Origin: Triplophysa rosa
Lineage: Eukaryota > Chordata > Actinopteri > Cypriniformes > Nemacheilidae
DNA: 64,000 bases
Reading direction: 5' to 3'
Assembly: GCF_024868665.1 (NCBI RefSeq)
Contig: NC_079897.1
Coordinates: forward strand, 1,783,349 to 1,847,348
The notes beneath the pieces were generated by a model. It was not told the origin of the DNA. It saw nothing but the letters and a program-made list of their open reading frames with translations, and did not search any database. Of this stretch, positions 62,192 to 64,000 are shown piece after piece (positions within the stretch are counted from its first letter, which is position 1; every line of letters starts with the position of its first letter). A program made the translations under genes and the position numbers.

Positions 62192-62445
62192 GACAACAAA
62201 GAGGCATTACGTCACCAACTCAAATTTCTTCTGAAAATTCTTTAATTTGTAGTAACGAGTAACGAAGATGGTTAGGAGAAATGTATCGGAGTAAAAGTAC
62301 ACATTTTATTTAGGAAATGTAGTGGAGTAAAAGTGAAAGTTGTCAGAAATATAAATAACGAAGTAAAGTACAGATATGTGAGAATTCTACTTAAGTACAG
62401 TAACGAAGTATTTGTACTTCGTTACATTACAACACTGCCAAAAGT

Positions 62446-63630
62446 CATGTTTATCCAGACAAACTGGAGCACAGCATTACACTTACAAGACATTTTACAC
62501 TTAAGGGCTCGGCGTAGTCCAGGCGATTTGCGCTTTCGTTCTGCGTTTGGGGGTAAAACGAAGCTCGAAAACGTTGAGAGACGGTATAGTGTTTTCCATC
62601 AATCCAACACCCCTTTGTGTCTGGAGGCGGGGTTTACATGACGGCGCTACATAACACACCCACCTATTACGTAATGGCCATGGACCAATGGTGGCTCGAG
62701 GGTGTTTATCGGCCAACGCGAACTTTCCCGGAGTTCTGTTTGGTTTGCTGCGGCGACCTAGTGAAACGAATGGTCGTTTGGCCAATATAATCGCTCGAGC
62801 TCTATTAGTCATGACTCATGTAGGTCAATGCAATGCTATTTGTTGACACAAACCCTTTTCTGTGCGTGTGAAAAATTCTGTGACTGACAGTCAGCGTCAG
62901 AAAGCGTGTCATGGTAAACAATGACATCACATAGCGTAAATTATGTACACTGTACAATTCAGCCACAGTGTTTATTTATGTTTTCTTTTCATGACGCGAG
63001 AGCACAACAGTTCATTCTGGCCAGAGGCGGCATGTAGCAATATGTACACATCTTTTGATTTCTTTTTCATTTCTTTAATTCACAAGCAAGCCTCTTGTAG
63101 AACGTAACATTTCAGTTTAAAAAATACATACAAACAAAAGACGGCAGGGTATGGGACTTCTCATCCCGTTACATGCACAAAACTTCACCGACGTCTAACA
63201 AAAGGAGAAACCCAAAGAAACACACTATACGCTGATGAAGGGAGACGGTTTAGAAGCTGTATTTGTTCCGGATGCCACTTCAAAAAAGGATATAGATACA
63301 TTAAGTCGACAATAATAACAACAACAATAATAATAAACAATAGTATTCCTTTTCACCTAAGGTAATTCAAACATTCAGATAATTGGAAAATAAAGTCCCA
63401 ATCTACTCTTTGTATAAAAAGAAGCTTTCAAGTCAACGAGGAACAAAGGAGAGTTTGTCGTCACAGACAGGTGTAAAGGAAGATGGAAGGAAGAGGGGCC
63501 AGATGCACGTCGCACTTGGTGAATGTGCTTTTAGCAGATTGGGAGAGGTAGAGAGGCACAGGAGGGCGGGGCGGGGGTATAGTGTGTGTGTGTGTGTTTG
63601 TGTCGGGGAGGAACGATACTGTAGGAGGCG
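62446..63630. other. Probable ube2e 3' UTR and adjoining intergenic DNA
   Basis: 62505-62815 is GC-richer and may be a repeat but no clear ends were found. About 62950-63630 lies directly 3' of the ube2e stop on minus and is likely untranslated region. A short GT repeat is at 63582-63602. No other gene was seen. Confidence 0.45.
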
Positions 63631-63631
63631 T

Positions 63632-63729
63632 TTATGTGGCGTATCTCTTCGTCCACTGTTTGGCTATTCTGTCATGTTCCGTTCTGTTGGTCAAGTACTG
63701 TGTGGCAATGCTTCCGACCAGAGGATCCG
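63632..63729 (-). CDS. ube2e: Ubiquitin-conjugating enzyme E2 E family, last coding exon
   Basis: On the minus strand, an acceptor (GTATTCACAG) is followed by a 98-nt exon encoding [19 protein letters not shown] and [12 protein letters not shown], then TAA at 63632-63634. This is the C-terminal helix region of UBE2E1/2/3 E2 enzymes. The exon starts two bases into a codon, which would complete the Ala of the family motif NPADPL. The catalytic core exons lie beyond the right edge of the window. Family members transfer ubiquitin from E1 to substrates with RING E3 ligases. UBE2E1 and UBE2E2 both map to human 3p24 close to NR1D2, so ube2e1 or ube2e2 is most likely; the exon alone cannot separate the paralogues (Ile in DRIAKQW is closer to UBE2E3). 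Confidence 0.9.
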
Positions 63730-63924
63730 CTGTGAATACATTCAAGAACATTAGTCATGCACGTCAGCTACAGCACAAAACACAAAAAGTCATTTTTTCT
63801 ACACTAAAATAACCTGGAAGTTCAAAAACCCTGGAATATTACGTGTCGGCATCTTTACCGGCAATGTTTGTTTTATGGACATAAAAATGAGTTAAAATGT
63901 TGTAAATATATTTTACATACACAA

Positions 63925-63975
63925 ATTCATGCATTTGGCAGACGCTTTTATTCAAAGTGACTTATAGTGCATTAA
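63925..63975 (-). repeat. L2/RSg-type retroelement 3' tail fragment
   Basis: CATTTGGCAGACGCTTTTAT followed by AAAGTGACTTATAGTGC is the reverse of the common fish tail. It lies within the ube2e intron before the last exon. Confidence 0.7.
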
Positions 63976-64000
63976 ATATATACATTTTAAACCCACGACC

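Larger units (their letters stand above)
60653..62437. mobile_element. hAT element, 1785 bp, with perfect target duplication and transposase remnant
   Basis: CCAAAAGT stands on both sides (60645-60652 and 62438-62445). The ends are rich in the AAGTACTT/AAAAGTAC motif typical of a common fish hAT family (CAGTCTTGTATAAAGTACTT against GTTACATTACAACACTG). Inside, on minus, lie the first transposase exon and part of a BED-type finger. A separate MITE has split this exon. Confidence 0.92.

Noticed and set aside
54238..63000. rpl15 or nkiras1, expected between NR1D2 and UBE2E1 by human gene order
   Set aside because: No exon resembling either protein was seen; the interval holds repeats and AT-rich DNA.
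63383..63754. 123-codon plus-strand open frame at the right edge
   Set aside because: It runs through a GT repeat and antisense to the ube2e exon, and has no recognisable motif.

Overview
The window is a piece of vertebrate nuclear DNA, almost certainly from a cypriniform (carp/zebrafish-like) teleost. The genes have many short exons with GT-AG introns. Intergenic DNA and introns are crowded with Tc1, hAT and MITE families typical of cyprinid genomes. The proteins read as fish orthologues of mammalian genes. Species was not determined.

Layout. 1-11,160 is mobile DNA: a long inverted repeat (arms about 1-3622 and 3940-7555 around a 317-bp spacer). Each arm carries a THAP/HTH/DDE transposase gene (PIF/Harbinger-ISL2EU type) and, on the opposite strand, a short exon that looks like a PIM-family kinase. 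The right-arm transposase can be followed over four exons (5710-11032, minus) with an unbroken frame; its first intron has been filled by a split Tc1 element and several MITEs. 12,544-28,702 holds etfb, vsig10l and lim2, all on plus, matching the gene neighbourhood of human 19q13.41. 31,640-32,596 (minus) is an intronless free-fatty-acid-receptor gene whose 3' side is a hAT element. 35,705-47,498 (plus) is nek10 in 34 coding exons. 50,111-54,237 (minus) is nr1d2 (Rev-erb beta) in 8 coding exons. 63,632-63,729 (minus) is the last coding exon of a ube2e ubiquitin-conjugating enzyme. nek10, nr1d2 and ube2e correspond to human 3p24, so the window joins two ancestral blocks between lim2 and nek10, with the receptor gene in the gap.

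The host genes do not form one pathway: mitochondrial electron transfer (etfb), epithelial Ig-superfamily membrane protein (vsig10l), lens fibre membrane protein (lim2), metabolite-sensing GPCR (ffar), a NIMA-family kinase with armadillo-type repeats (nek10), a circadian haem-binding repressor (nr1d2) and an E2 enzyme (ube2e). All exon models were built by eye from splice sites and reading phase. Every junction of etfb, vsig10l, lim2, nek10 and nr1d2 keeps frame.

The most unusual parts are the transposase palindrome with its duplicated kinase-like exon, the intact-looking transposase frame hidden across nested insertions, a candidate clock-control cluster (two E-boxes, a RORE and a CRE) in nr1d2 intron 1, and a hAT element that starts 31 bp past the receptor stop codon.
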